Assembly: GCA_028280805.1 (NCBI GenBank)
Contig: JANQLB010000091.1
Location: forward strand, 1-64,000
Reading direction: 5' to 3'
DNA from: Tissierellales bacterium
GTDB taxonomy: Bacteria; Bacillota; Clostridia; Tissierellales; VENL01
DNA: 64,000 nucleotides
Shown: positions 50,696 to 59,689 of the stretch, piece after piece
How the letters are laid out: the number at the start of each line of letters is the position of its first letter
How positions within the stretch are numbered: position 1 is the stretch's first letter
Notes under the pieces: generated by a model
What the model saw: the letters and a program-made list of their open reading frames with translations, nothing else
Databases searched by the model: none
Told to the model about the DNA's origin: nothing
Made by a program: the position numbers and the translations under genes

Positions 50696-50822
50696 ATGGA
50701 AAGCTATTGTGCAGGAAACCACAGAAAAAATTATTACTAAGACAAAAGAAAATTTAATTAGTGTACTAATTGAGTGCAAAGACATCTCTGAACATATTAA
50801 TTATTTTATTTTTTTTCTTTAA
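50696..50822 (+). pseudogene. Transposase N-terminal remnant
   Basis: After ATGGAA the intact frame shifts by one base and reads KAIVQETTEKIITKTKENLI then SVLIECKDISEHINY before a stop. That is the style of ISLre2/UPF0236-type transposase N-termini. Only about 40 codons remain. The family call is tentative. Confidence 0.45.
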
Positions 50823-50913
50823 GTAATTGTATATCTTAGCAAGAAGATATACAATTGTTATAAGAAATTCTAAAGTTATCAATGGCCATATAACTTTAAC
50901 ATATACATCTTCC

Positions 50914-51618
50914 TTAACTTTTATTGTTTTTTATCATATTGTTTATATGACATTTAAGCTTTTTGTAATGTTTTATATTATATTTGAATACAAAATAACC
51001 TTGATTATATGTGTCAATCTTAATCATTTCATCTTCAATGTGGTGTTTTGATATATCTTCCCATTTAATTGTAGTTAAGAAAAAACTAATTCCATCATTA
51101 TGTATAGATAAGGTCGGTTTTAACTTACAAACTCGATAAATACTGTATATAAACCCTGAAAAATAAATGCCTGCATAAAATCCAAACAAATCTTCACCTA
51201 ATAACAGCCAGAATATTAACAATAATAAAAATAAAATCACAAATATCCAGCCTAAAATATAAGTGTTACTATAAGCATCTTTTGAATGTAAGAAGTTTAG
51301 AAATCTTAACTTATAAGCAGTTGAAACTAATTTTGTCTTTCTTATAATACTATAAATAAAAAATAATAAAACAATTCCAAGACGTATAATTTTGTAAACT
51401 TCAAATGATTTTTCACCTAATAGTAACCAATCTAAAAATAATATTAGAAATAAAATTCCTAATATCCAGCTTTCAATATAAGAATCATTATTATTTCTTC
51501 TTGGATATAAACAGTTTAACGCTTTACACTTATAAACAATTGACCCTAAAGCTCTTTTTTTTATAATACTATAAACAAAAAATAATAAAACAGTTCCGAA
51601 GCTAATGTAAAAAATCAT
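50914..51618 (-). CDS. Membrane protein with internal duplication
   Basis: 234 residues. The sequence GTVLLFFVYSIIKKRALGSIV ... LFLDWLLLGE (about residues 8-67) is repeated as GIVLLFFIYSIIRKTKLVST ... LLIFWLLLGE (about 81-147): two copies of a helix-loop-helix unit. Then come a shorter helix pair and a soluble C-terminus (LSIHNDGISFFLTTIKWEDI, KHYKKLKCHINNMI) of the DUF5673/PH-like style. The N-terminal duplication is clear from the repeated motifs. The function is unknown. The ribosome site is AGGAGG. Confidence 0.72.
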   Translation of the reverse strand: MIFYISFGTVLLFFVYSIIKKRALGSIVYKCKALNCLYPRRNNNDSYIESWILGILFLILFLDWLLLGEKSFEVYKIIRLGIVLLFFIYSIIRKTKLVSTAYKLRFLNFLHSKDAYSNTYILGWIFVILFLLLLIFWLLLGEDLFGFYAGIYFSGFIYSIYRVCKLKPTLSIHNDGISFFLTTIKWEDISKHHIEDEMIKIDTYNQGYFVFKYNIKHYKKLKCHINNMIKNNKS

Positions 51619-51631
51619 TTTTCCTCCTAAA

Positions 51632-51657
51632 AAGCGGGGACGGTTCTCGCTGACACC
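51632..51657 (-). repeat. REP-like element
   Basis: AAGCGGGGACGGTTCTCGCT followed by GACACC, strikingly GC-rich within AT-rich DNA. Very similar GGGGACGGTTCT strings are scattered in many Firmicutes and often linked to Y1-type (RAYT) transposases. No transposase is in this window. Confidence 0.55.
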
Positions 51658-51659
51658 TA

Positions 51660-52259
51660 CAAAAAACTTAAAAGATGTAATATACTACATAATTGTAAAA
51701 TTAAATGCTTAAGTTCAAAGGTCTTAGCAAGACTTTGCATAAGTCAAGCTAATAAATTTTTTGCTGGATAGTCTATAATAATTTTACAGTTTAACAAATA
51801 TATAATTGAAAGTATTATATTTGAAAACAGTTTATCGCTTTCCCTTATATTAATGATAGTTATTATTATATTATATGTATGTATATATTGTAAATAATAA
51901 TTATTAATGGTTTGTTTTAATGTTATTGTACTACTTGGCTAATATTGTCGAAAAATATATTTTTATGTCGAAAATTTGAGTTAATTTTAATCAAATTAGT
52001 TAAAATTATGATAAAATTAATTTTTTTCAATAAATACTGTTAACGTATTAGATTATTAAAGATATTTTGTTAAGAAAATTTAATATTCATTGCAAATGGC
52101 AATAAAGTTAGTATTGAAGAATTGTAGAGTAAAATGTTGGAGTTAATTTATTTTGTTTCACCATCTCTTTATCAAACCTTCCAAGTTTTATTTAATTTAT
52201 TGAGTATATTATTTTAAAGTGATATAATAAGTTTATAGTTATTATTAGGAGGATGTATT
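51660..52259. other. Intergenic region without a gene
   Basis: About 600 bases, extremely AT-rich. It contains TGTCGAAAAATATATTTTTATGTCGAAAA (two TGTCGAAAA copies, 51944 and 51967) and no frame, terminator or RNA gene that I can support. Confidence 0.5.
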
Positions 52260-52580
52260 ATGGATGAAAAAATGTTTAATTTATTAGAAAAAATGTATGT
52301 TGAAATGCAAGAAATGAAAACTGGATTAAGAACTGAAATGCAAGAAATGAAAACTGAATTAAGAACTGAAATGCAGGAAATGAAAACTGAATTAAGAACT
52401 GAAATGCGACAAGGATTTGTTAAGCTTGAAAATAAGATGGATGAAAACCATAAAGCTCTTTACGATGGTTATAAGCAAAGCATTGAGGGAATAAATGAAA
52501 CAAAAGAAAAACTAGAAAAATTAACAGATAAAGTTGATAATCAAGAAATCAAACTACAAGTTTTAAAATCAGCAAAATAA
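52260..52580 (+). CDS. Coiled-coil protein with 11-residue tandem repeats
   Basis: 106 residues. TEMQEMKTELR is repeated three times in a row (residues about 15-48), with matching 33-base DNA repeats (52305-52400). The rest is also coiled coil (GFVKLENKMDENHKAL, KLEKLTDKVDNQEIKLQVLKSAK). Hendecad repeats of this kind give straight or slightly right-handed coils. Similar proteins are common beside Clostridia phage or membrane genes. No partner is adjacent. The ribosome site is TTAGGAGGAT. Repeat number is likely to vary between strains. Confidence 0.75.
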   Translation: MDEKMFNLLEKMYVEMQEMKTGLRTEMQEMKTELRTEMQEMKTELRTEMRQGFVKLENKMDENHKALYDGYKQSIEGINETKEKLEKLTDKVDNQEIKLQVLKSAK

Positions 52581-52871
52581 GTTATAGAGAGCTGTATGTT
52601 AGAAAGAAATACTATTATAACATTCGATAAAAAACTTAGCTCAAAGGCAGTGGTCGGATGATATTTAATTATATAAAGGTGATGAAAAAATAGTTAAATA
52701 CTATACAAAAGGCTTAAAATGATAAGCAGTATGATAATCACTTAGTTTTTTGTATGTTTTGTAATTAGAACTGTGATTTTAGTCTGTAAAATATTTAAAT
52801 CAAGAATTGCTTATCATATTTAAGTAAAATATTAATACTTAATAAAATCAGTAATATAGTTTTAAATGGCT

Positions 52872-52898
52872 ACACGATTTAGGTTATCGTGTTTTTTA
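52872..52898 (+). terminator. Orphan terminator
   Basis: ACACGAT pairs with ATCGTGT around TTAGGTT, followed by TTTTT. No intact gene lies within the 290 bases upstream (52581-52871), which hold only short fragments. Confidence 0.75.
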
Positions 52899-52929
52899 TT
52901 TTTTAAATTTTAAATATCAATTTAATTAA

Positions 52930-53210
52930 ATTAAAATGGGGAAATAATAATAAGTAGAAAATCTAGATGCAAGTGATATGACTATAGAACAGATTGAAGA
53001 ATGGGGAAGTGCTTTAGCAAAACTTCATTTATTATCTAACAAATATCAATATGAAAATGAACAACGTAAAGACTGGAAAGACATTTTAGAGTTTATCAGG
53101 GCTACTTTAGAACAGTTTTCCGATGAAAGATATAAAAGAAGCTTATAAACAGATGTGATACATTGAAAAGAGGATTTAAGAAGTCTTGGTAGAAAATTAT
53201 AATTTATAAA
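52930..53210 (+). pseudogene. Phosphotransferase (APH-like) gene fragment
   Basis: An open stretch reads VENLDASDMTIEQIEEWG then SALAKLHLLSNKYQY and RKDWKDILEFIRATLEQF, as in aminoglycoside-phosphotransferase/homoserine-kinase-like proteins, where (E)GxxLAxLH is followed by a basic-Trp-x2-hydrophobic block. After about 60 codons it breaks into shifted frames with stops (near 53148). No start or kinase core is left, so it is a relic. Confidence 0.55.
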
Positions 53211-53241
53211 CATTAGAGAAAGGAAGGAGATAAAGTTTTTA

Positions 53242-53961
53242 ATGAGTAAAAGAGAGCGTTTAGATAAAATCTTATCTAATATAGGATATGGAAGTAGAAA
53301 AGATGTCAAGGCTTATGTTAAAAAAGGTGTTGTAAAGGTTAACAATGAAACAGTAAAGGACAGTTCAAAAAAACTCAACCCATATAAAGACAGAATTGAG
53401 ATAGAAGGAGAATTGATAGAGTATAAAGAGTATATATATTTGATGATGAATAAGCCTGATGGAGTTATATCATCTACATATGACAATATACATAGAACTG
53501 TGATAGACCTAATAGATGAAGGATACAAGGCATTTAATCCATTTCCGGTTGGAAGATTAGATAAAGATACAGAAGGGTTATTATTAATATCCAATGATGG
53601 TAAATTAGCTCATAATCTTTTGTCACCCAAAAAACATATAGATAAAATTTACTACGTAAAAATAGAAGGTGAAGTAACTACAGATGATGTTCTTAAGATG
53701 AAAGAAGGAGTGGTAATTGATAAGGATTATAAAACTATGCCGGCTACATTAGAAATTATTAATTCTAATAAAATATCAGAAGTTTATATAACAATTAAAG
53801 AAGGAAAGTTTCACCAAGTTAAAAAAATGTTTAAGACTCTTGGGAAGGAAGTTATTTATTTAAAAAGAATTTCTATGGGTTCTCTTAAGCTTGATGAAAA
53901 ACTATTACCTGGGGAATATAGAGAATTAACTCAAGAAGAATTAAAATTACTTAAAGATTAA
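53242..53961 (+). CDS. RsuA/RluB/RluE-family pseudouridine synthase
   Basis: 239 residues. An N-terminal S4 domain (ERLDKILSNIGYGSRKDVKAYV, residues 4-60) is followed by the catalytic domain with motif II GRLDKDTEGLLLIS (catalytic Asp near residue 106), motif I YLMMNKPDGVIS and motif III EGKFHQVKKMFKTLG. It most resembles the small-subunit enzyme RsuA (16S rRNA position 516) by size and motif. The ribosome site GGAAGGAGA is strong. The upstream region carries the phosphotransferase relic. Confidence 0.92.
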   Translation: MSKRERLDKILSNIGYGSRKDVKAYVKKGVVKVNNETVKDSSKKLNPYKDRIEIEGELIEYKEYIYLMMNKPDGVISSTYDNIHRTVIDLIDEGYKAFNPFPVGRLDKDTEGLLLISNDGKLAHNLLSPKKHIDKIYYVKIEGEVTTDDVLKMKEGVVIDKDYKTMPATLEIINSNKISEVYITIKEGKFHQVKKMFKTLGKEVIYLKRISMGSLKLDEKLLPGEYRELTQEELKLLKD

Positions 53962-54010
53962 GTAAAATTTTTAAAGAGATATAGATATTTAAGTTTAAAA
54001 CAAAGAATAT

Positions 54011-54069
54011 ACATCACTTATACCAAATTTAAAATTTAGGTAATTACAGCGAACTGAGTCTTACTTTAT
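54011..54069 (+). repeat. Dispersed repeat, copy at 54 kb
   Basis: ACTTATACCAAATTTAAAAT ... GTAATTACAGCGAACTGAGT ... matches the right half of the 129-222 repeat including the 19-base core (54051-54069). Confidence 0.75.
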
Positions 54070-54133
54070 GGTATAATACATTTAATAGTTAATAATAATT
54101 TTATAATCTTAGTATTTAGATAGGGTGTTAATA

Positions 54134-54685
54134 GTGATTTACAAGAAAACAAGGAGTATCTTTGAAACATTTTTCAACAACAGAGACTCTCTTATTATGC
54201 AGTTTAAGAGTGGAGACATTTCTAAAAGAGAGTTTTTAAAGTTAAATTTTGATTTTATTCAAAATATGCGGGTTAAGCCCTTTGATAAAATTGATAGTTT
54301 TCAAAAAGGCATGTATAATTATCAGTATTTTAATACACTCGCAAAATACTACTCTATGCTTGGAGTAGATTTGAAAAGACAAGGTAAACATTATAAGTAT
54401 TTTAAAGATTATCTTAATAAGGCTCATTACTTTTATAATGAAAAAGACAAATCTACTTTAAAACTTTTGAGGTTTATAGAATTTAAGAACACAGAAGCAT
54501 ACTTTATAAAAGTAGAATCAAAAAAATTAAAGGATAAATTATATGAGATTGTACTTTGGGATTATGAATATGCTATTTTCCATTCTAAGAGCAGATGGCT
54601 GCTAAAAATACTTAGAGAAGAAAATGTTTTTATTGAGGATAAAAAGAAGTCCTTGATTGATGAGTATATTAATGAAAAATATTGA
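54134..54685 (+). CDS. Conserved hypothetical protein (DUF6648-like)
   Basis: 183 residues from a GTG six bases after AGGGTG; a GTG three codons upstream lies within that site. Helical and basic, with FNNRDSLIMQFKSGDISKREFL near the N-terminus, which I recall as a conserved Clostridia block. No membrane segment or catalytic motif. Relatives have no known function. It is convergent with the membrane protein downstream. Confidence 0.65.
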   Translation: MIYKKTRSIFETFFNNRDSLIMQFKSGDISKREFLKLNFDFIQNMRVKPFDKIDSFQKGMYNYQYFNTLAKYYSMLGVDLKRQGKHYKYFKDYLNKAHYFYNEKDKSTLKLLRFIEFKNTEAYFIKVESKKLKDKLYEIVLWDYEYAIFHSKSRWLLKILREENVFIEDKKKSLIDEYINEKY

Positions 54686-54686
54686 T

Positions 54687-54716
54687 AAAAAAATCGAGTT
54701 AAGACTCGATTTTTTT
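54687..54716. terminator. Bidirectional terminator with AAATCGAGT arms
   Basis: AAAAAAATCGAGT pairs with ACTCGATTTTTTT around TAAG, between convergent genes. It is a variant of the terminators at 18231 and 60344. Confidence 0.92.
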
Positions 54717-55248
54717 ATTGCACTCTAGCGATTATTTTAATTATCGTTTCTAGTGAGGCATCTCTTTCAATCGTAAACGTTCCTGATTGAAATTTTGTAT
54801 CAAGTCCCATTTCTTGAGCCTTTAATAAAAAAGTGCCATATTGTTCCGGTTGAATAAGACCAACATCTCTAACAATTTTTCCAATACTCGGAGCAAGAGA
54901 ACCACTAGGGATTACAACAGTAATAGGTTCATTATTTTCCACAACATCATCTGTATCATCCTTAACAGGTTCTTGGTCATTGTTGTCATTATCAGGTGAA
55001 GAGTCATCATTAGAATCTGATGGAATATCTATATTATCATCATCTTGATTAGAATAGTCTTCAGATGTTAAATCATCATCTGAAGGGTTCTCAACAGTAG
55101 GTATGTCCGTATCTGTAGCAAATAAAACATCTAATCTCCACAATATAGTTCCGCTGACTGCTAAAAAAATTATAATGACTAAAACCATATCAATTGAATC
55201 ATGTAAAATATCCTTAATCTTTTCAATTAGTTTATTCAAATCATTCAC
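54715..55248 (-). CDS. Membrane-anchored protein with MltG/YceG-like C-terminal domain
   Basis: 177 residues: a cytosolic head (NDLNKLIEKIKDILHDS), one membrane helix (about 20-40), a long low-complexity Asp/Asn/Ser spacer (residues about 48-105, DDDNIDIPSDSNDDSSPDND), then a small domain (VVIPSGSLAPSIGKIVRDVG, FLLKAQEMGLDTKFQSGTF). The last part resembles the LysM-like lead domain of MltG but has no transglycosylase domain. Similar proteins sit near cell-division or spore genes in Clostridia. A truncated or regulatory MltG relative is the best reading. Confidence 0.75.
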   Translation of the reverse strand: MNDLNKLIEKIKDILHDSIDMVLVIIIFLAVSGTILWRLDVLFATDTDIPTVENPSDDDLTSEDYSNQDDDNIDIPSDSNDDSSPDNDNNDQEPVKDDTDDVVENNEPITVVIPSGSLAPSIGKIVRDVGLIQPEQYGTFLLKAQEMGLDTKFQSGTFTIERDASLETIIKIIARVQ

Positions 55249-55462
55249 CTCTAATACATCTAGTCTAAGTCTATAATATCAATGAATCTAAACAAAATCA
55301 AGAGAAAGCTGTATTGTTTAACCATCCATTTATTACTACCATTTCAATATTTTCAGACATAGGTCTTGAACAAAATTATAATTAATAATATTATATCAAT
55401 ATAAAGTAAAACTCATTATAGATTGATAACAATTACACAACTTTAGAGAGATGGTGAATTTT

Positions 55463-56434
55463 ATGAAGGAGATAAAAATTACAGTAAATGAGCATAATCA
55501 AAGAATGGATAAATTTTTGAAGAAGTTTTTACCTAAGGCATCTTCCGGGTTTATATATAAAATGTTAAGAAAAAAACGTATAAAGCTTAATCATAGTAAA
55601 GCTAACCCCAATGATATAATTAATGAAGGAGATAAAGTTCAATTTTATATTTCTGAAGATACATTAAAAAAATTTCAAAATGAGAAAACTATAGATAATA
55701 TTCCTGTTACCTTTGGCATAATATATGAAGATTCAAATATATTACTAATAAATAAGCCTAAAGGATTATTATCACACTCAGCTTCATTTAAAGATAATGA
55801 TACAGTGGTTAAACAACTGATAAGTTATCTATATAAAAAAGGAGAGTATATACCTTCAGAAGAAAAAACTTTTATACCTTCAATATGTAATAGACTGGAT
55901 AGAAATACCAGCGGAATTATAATTGGAGGGAAAAATCATATAACATTACAAGTAATGAATGAAATAATAAAAAGTAATAAAATAAAAAAAGTCTATAGAT
56001 GTATTGTTAAAGGCACTTTAAATAAACAAATAGAATTGAAGGATTATCTTATTAAAGATACTAAAAATAATAAGGTGTCAATTTCTAATAAGAGTACCCT
56101 AAACTCTAAAGAAATACATACAATAATAAGACCTATAAAATCAAATGAAGGATTTACTTTACTTGAAGTAGAGTTAATAACAGGCAGAACTCACCAAATC
56201 AGGTTACATTTATCTGCTACAGGGTATCCTATTATAGGAGATCAAAAGTATGGAGAAAGAAAAACTAACGATTATTTTAAAGATACATTTAAATTAACGA
56301 GTCAATTCTTACATGGATACAAAATAAAATTTTTTGAGGTAAACAGCCCTTTACAATATTTAAGTAATAAACAATTTGAGGCTCAGATGAATGAAAAATT
56401 AACTAAAATACAGAAAAATCTATTTAAAATATAG
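55463..56434 (+). CDS. RluA-family pseudouridine synthase
   Basis: 323 residues (ATG at 55463 after GGTGA; ATG 55451 is a less likely start). An N-terminal S4 domain (RMDKFLKKFLPKASSGFIYKML), then motif II NRLDRNTSGIIIGGK with the catalytic Asp near residue 152, the TGRTHQIRLHLSATGYPIIGD motif (shown in part as RTHQIRLHLSATG) and a C-terminal LHGYKIKF block. It belongs to the RluC/RluD type; the rRNA position is not predictable. Monocistronic. Confidence 0.92.
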   Translation: MKEIKITVNEHNQRMDKFLKKFLPKASSGFIYKMLRKKRIKLNHSKANPNDIINEGDKVQFYISEDTLKKFQNEKTIDNIPVTFGIIYEDSNILLINKPKGLLSHSASFKDNDTVVKQLISYLYKKGEYIPSEEKTFIPSICNRLDRNTSGIIIGGKNHITLQVMNEIIKSNKIKKVYRCIVKGTLNKQIELKDYLIKDTKNNKVSISNKSTLNSKEIHTIIRPIKSNEGFTLLEVELITGRTHQIRLHLSATGYPIIGDQKYGERKTNDYFKDTFKLTSQFLHGYKIKFFEVNSPLQYLSNKQFEAQMNEKLTKIQKNLFKI

Positions 56435-56530
56435 TAATAACAATCAATGTAAGTAACTTTTAAGATACATGTTTAAAAAAAAATAAATTACATATCCTAA
56501 TTATGACTAATTATAAGGAGGATGAGTAAT

Positions 56531-56959
56531 TTGAAAGTAAGAGATGTTATGACTTCAAATGTTTCTACAATTTCTACTGATAGTACTATACAAGATGCAG
56601 CATATCAAATGAAAAATTTAGATGTGGGATCTATCCCTGTCTGTGACAGTTCTAAAAGACCTGTCGGTATTGTAACTGATAGAGATATTGTTATTAGGAA
56701 TGTATCAGAGGGAATGGGCGGTAACACTTCAGTAGATACAGTAATGACAAAAAATGTTATAACAGTGTCGCCAGATACTGATATACATGAAGCAGCAGAA
56801 ATTATGTCTAATCATCAAATAAGAAGATTACCTGTGGTAGAAAACAATAAAATTATTGGTATTGTTTCCATTGGTGATTTAGCTGTAAGAGATATTTATA
56901 TTAACGAAGCTGGAGATGCCTTATCGAACATTTCACAACCTAGTAGACCAGTGATATAA
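56531..56959 (+). CDS. Two-CBS-domain protein
   Basis: 142 residues from a TTG nine bases after AAGGAGG; an ATG at 56522 abuts that site and is rejected. Two CBS domains are visible: KVRDVMTSNVSTISTDSTI ... PVGIVTDRDIVIR and VDTVMTKNVITVSPDTDI ... IIGIVSIGDLAVR. CBS pairs bind adenine nucleotides and report energy state. No partner domain is attached, as in many Firmicutes stress or general metabolism proteins. Confidence 0.92.
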   Translation: MKVRDVMTSNVSTISTDSTIQDAAYQMKNLDVGSIPVCDSSKRPVGIVTDRDIVIRNVSEGMGGNTSVDTVMTKNVITVSPDTDIHEAAEIMSNHQIRRLPVVENNKIIGIVSIGDLAVRDIYINEAGDALSNISQPSRPVI

Positions 56960-57045
56960 TTAAGAAAAGATTTGGATTAATTAGGGTGCAGAAGATTTAC
57001 TTTTGTACCCTAATATTAAATTTCGCTAAAGGGGTTGATTGAAAG

Positions 57046-58668
57046 TTGTCAATAAATAATAAGACTAGTTTAAAAAAAATTGTTGAATTAACTTATAAAG
57101 ATAATGCAAAAAACTATCTTGGTGCAATAGTTGATAATGAAGTAAGACATTTAAATTATGAGGTTTGTAATGGAGAGAGTATTGAATTTTTAGATATAAC
57201 TCATAAGGATGGATTGCGTATATATCTAAGAACTTTATCTTATATCTTTATAAAAGCATGTAAGGATGTATTTGATGAATGTAGAGTTACGATTGAACAT
57301 TCATTAAGTAAGGGTTTATATACAGAAATTCATAATGTAAATAGTATTACTTTAGAGGATACTCAGAAAATTAAAGATAGAATGAAGGAAATAATAAATC
57401 AAGATTTGCCAATAGAGAGAAAGTTAATTCCAGTCTCTGAAGCTGTTGAAATATTTACTTCTCAGAAAATGTATGACAAGGTGAAATTGTTTAAGCAAAG
57501 TAAAAAAGAACAAAGACATATATATAGTCTGGATGGATTTTATGATACTTTTTATGGATATTTAGCTCCTTCAACAGGATATATTAAGCAATTTGACTTA
57601 AAATATTATTCTCCCGGTATTATTATTCAATTTCCTAGAAAAGAAGAAAATTTTAATATTCCTCAATTTGAAGAACATAGTAAGTTAGCAAAAATATTTA
57701 AGGAAGCAGAAGAATGGGGAGATATTCTAGATGTAGGCTACGTATCATCATTAAATGAAAAAATTGATAACAACAATTCTGATGAAATTATAAGGATTTC
57801 TGAAGCTCTGCATGAAAAAAAGATAGCATATATAGCTGATACAATATGTGAAAATGATGAGAGGGAAATAATTTTAATAGCGGGTCCTTCTTCATCAGGC
57901 AAGACTACGTTTGCTCAAAGATTAGCTATACAGCTAAAGGTAAATGGAAAAAAGCCTATATCTATATCCTTAGATGACTATTTTGTAAACAGAAAAGATA
58001 CACCTTTAGATGAGAATGGAGAATATGATTTTGAATCCATAGATGCTATTGACATAAAATTATTTAATAAAGACCTTATTAAATTACTTGATGGTCAAGA
58101 AATAGAACTACCTACTTTTAACTTTCATACTGGTAAAAGAGAGTATAAGGGCAGAAAGATTAAGGTAGATAGAACTCACCCAATTATAATAGAGGGTATT
58201 CACGGTCTAAATGAAAAGCTTACTTTTTCTATTCCTAAACAAAATAAGTTTAAAATATATATTAGTGCATTAACGCAACTTAATATAGACGGTCATAATA
58301 GAATACATACCACTGATACCAGATTAATAAGAAGAATGGTAAGAGATGCTGAATTTAGAGGAAATGACCCAGTTAGAACATTAAAATTATGGGATTCTGT
58401 GAGAAGAGGTGAAGAAAGAAATATTTTTCCTTATCAAGAGGAAGCAGATGTTATGTTTAATTCAGCGTTAGTTTATGAATTAGCAGTTTTGAGAAAGCAT
58501 GTTGAACCTCTTTTAAGAACAATAGACAATAAAAGCATATTCTATAGTGAAAGTAAAAGATTACTTAAATTTATTGGATATTTTAGAAGTATTAGTTGTG
58601 AAAATTGTATACCATGTACATCCATAATTAGAGAATTTATAGGTGGAAGCTGCTTTACGGAGGAATAG
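57046..58668 (+). CDS. Nucleoside (uridine-type) kinase with ThrRS-like N-terminus
   Basis: 540 residues from a TTG with GGGGTTGA. The N-terminal about 200 residues resemble the TGS plus second additional domain of threonyl-tRNA synthetase (EHSLSKGLYTEIH). The C-terminal half is a P-loop kinase: Walker A IAGPSSSGKTTFAQRL (near residue 280), SLDDYFVNRKDTPLDENGEY, IIEGIHGLNEKL and RLIRRMVRDAEFRGN. This architecture is known in Clostridia as a nucleoside kinase of unclear substrate. Monocistronic. Confidence 0.88.
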   Translation: MSINNKTSLKKIVELTYKDNAKNYLGAIVDNEVRHLNYEVCNGESIEFLDITHKDGLRIYLRTLSYIFIKACKDVFDECRVTIEHSLSKGLYTEIHNVNSITLEDTQKIKDRMKEIINQDLPIERKLIPVSEAVEIFTSQKMYDKVKLFKQSKKEQRHIYSLDGFYDTFYGYLAPSTGYIKQFDLKYYSPGIIIQFPRKEENFNIPQFEEHSKLAKIFKEAEEWGDILDVGYVSSLNEKIDNNNSDEIIRISEALHEKKIAYIADTICENDEREIILIAGPSSSGKTTFAQRLAIQLKVNGKKPISISLDDYFVNRKDTPLDENGEYDFESIDAIDIKLFNKDLIKLLDGQEIELPTFNFHTGKREYKGRKIKVDRTHPIIIEGIHGLNEKLTFSIPKQNKFKIYISALTQLNIDGHNRIHTTDTRLIRRMVRDAEFRGNDPVRTLKLWDSVRRGEERNIFPYQEEADVMFNSALVYELAVLRKHVEPLLRTIDNKSIFYSESKRLLKFIGYFRSISCENCIPCTSIIREFIGGSCFTEE

Positions 58669-58690
58669 TCAAAAGACTATTCCTTTGATT
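58661..58690 (+). terminator. Terminator of the kinase gene
   Basis: AGGAATAGTC pairs with GACTATTCCT around AAAA, with a T-rich tail. It overlaps the stop codon. Confidence 0.82.
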
Positions 58691-58771
58691 TTTGCTTTGA
58701 ATTCTTATATAATGTTCTAGTCAAATAAAGTTAGTAAATGATCTCACAAGTTTAACTAAGGGGATGAAAAA

Positions 58772-59689
58772 ATGCAGAAGCTGGCAAATGACATTTTACT
58801 AAAAAGCAAAAAATTAACTGAAAAAGGGAACGTAGCAGAGTATATTCCGGCATTAGGAAAAGCAGACCCTAATAAATTAGGTGTTTGTATTGCGGATATG
58901 CATGGTAATATATTTACGGCAGGAGATTATAATAACAAGTTTACTATTCAGAGCATTTCTAAAACTATTACTTTGATGCTTGCTATCATGGACAACGGTG
59001 TTGAAAATACTTTTAATAAAGTTGGAATGGAGCCTACAGGAGATGCGTTTAACTCAATTATCAAATTAGAGATAGTGTCACCTTCTAGACCATTAAACCC
59101 AATGATAAATGCAGGAGCTATAGCTGTAACTTCTTTGATAAATGGCAAAGATTCAAAAGAAAGGTTTCAAAGAATCCTAGACTTTTTCAGATTAATATCT
59201 GGAAATAATAAATTAGATATAAATAATGAGGTTTACGAGTCTGAAAAGGCAACAGGAGATAGAAACAGGTCTATGGCTTACTTTATGAGAGATGTAGGAA
59301 TATTTGAAGGAGATGTAGAAGACATTTTAGATGTATATTTTAAACAGTGTTCTATAGAAGTTGATTGTATTGATATAGCAAAGATAGGTCTTTTTTTAGC
59401 TAACAGGGGGATAATACCTCAAACAGGAGAAAGAATTACAACGGAAAATGTAGCTAGAATTGTAAAGACTTTTATGATTACTTGTGGAATGTATAATGCA
59501 TCTGGAGAATTTGCTATTAATGTTGGTGTACCTGCTAAAAGTGGCGTTGGTGGAGGAATAATGGCATCAGTACCTCATAAGATGGGTATAGGGGTTTATG
59601 GACCTGCATTAGACAACAAAGGAAATTCTATAGGAGGTATTGAAATTCTTAGACAATTATCTAAACAATTAAATTTAAGTATATTTTAA
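58772..59689 (+). CDS. glsA: Glutaminase
   Basis: 305 residues, the normal length of the GlsA serine-dependent glutaminase, which converts glutamine to glutamate and ammonia. The catalytic Ser-x-x-Lys motif is IQSISKTITL (near residue 66), followed by PSRPLNPMINAGAI, ATGDRNRSMAY, YFKQCSIEVDCIDIAKIG, CGMYNASGEFA and GVPAKSGVGGGI. All family blocks are present. Cytosolic. Fits an amino-acid-fermenting host. The start follows TAAGGGGATG. Confidence 0.95.
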   Translation: MQKLANDILLKSKKLTEKGNVAEYIPALGKADPNKLGVCIADMHGNIFTAGDYNNKFTIQSISKTITLMLAIMDNGVENTFNKVGMEPTGDAFNSIIKLEIVSPSRPLNPMINAGAIAVTSLINGKDSKERFQRILDFFRLISGNNKLDINNEVYESEKATGDRNRSMAYFMRDVGIFEGDVEDILDVYFKQCSIEVDCIDIAKIGLFLANRGIIPQTGERITTENVARIVKTFMITCGMYNASGEFAINVGVPAKSGVGGGIMASVPHKMGIGVYGPALDNKGNSIGGIEILRQLSKQLNLSIF

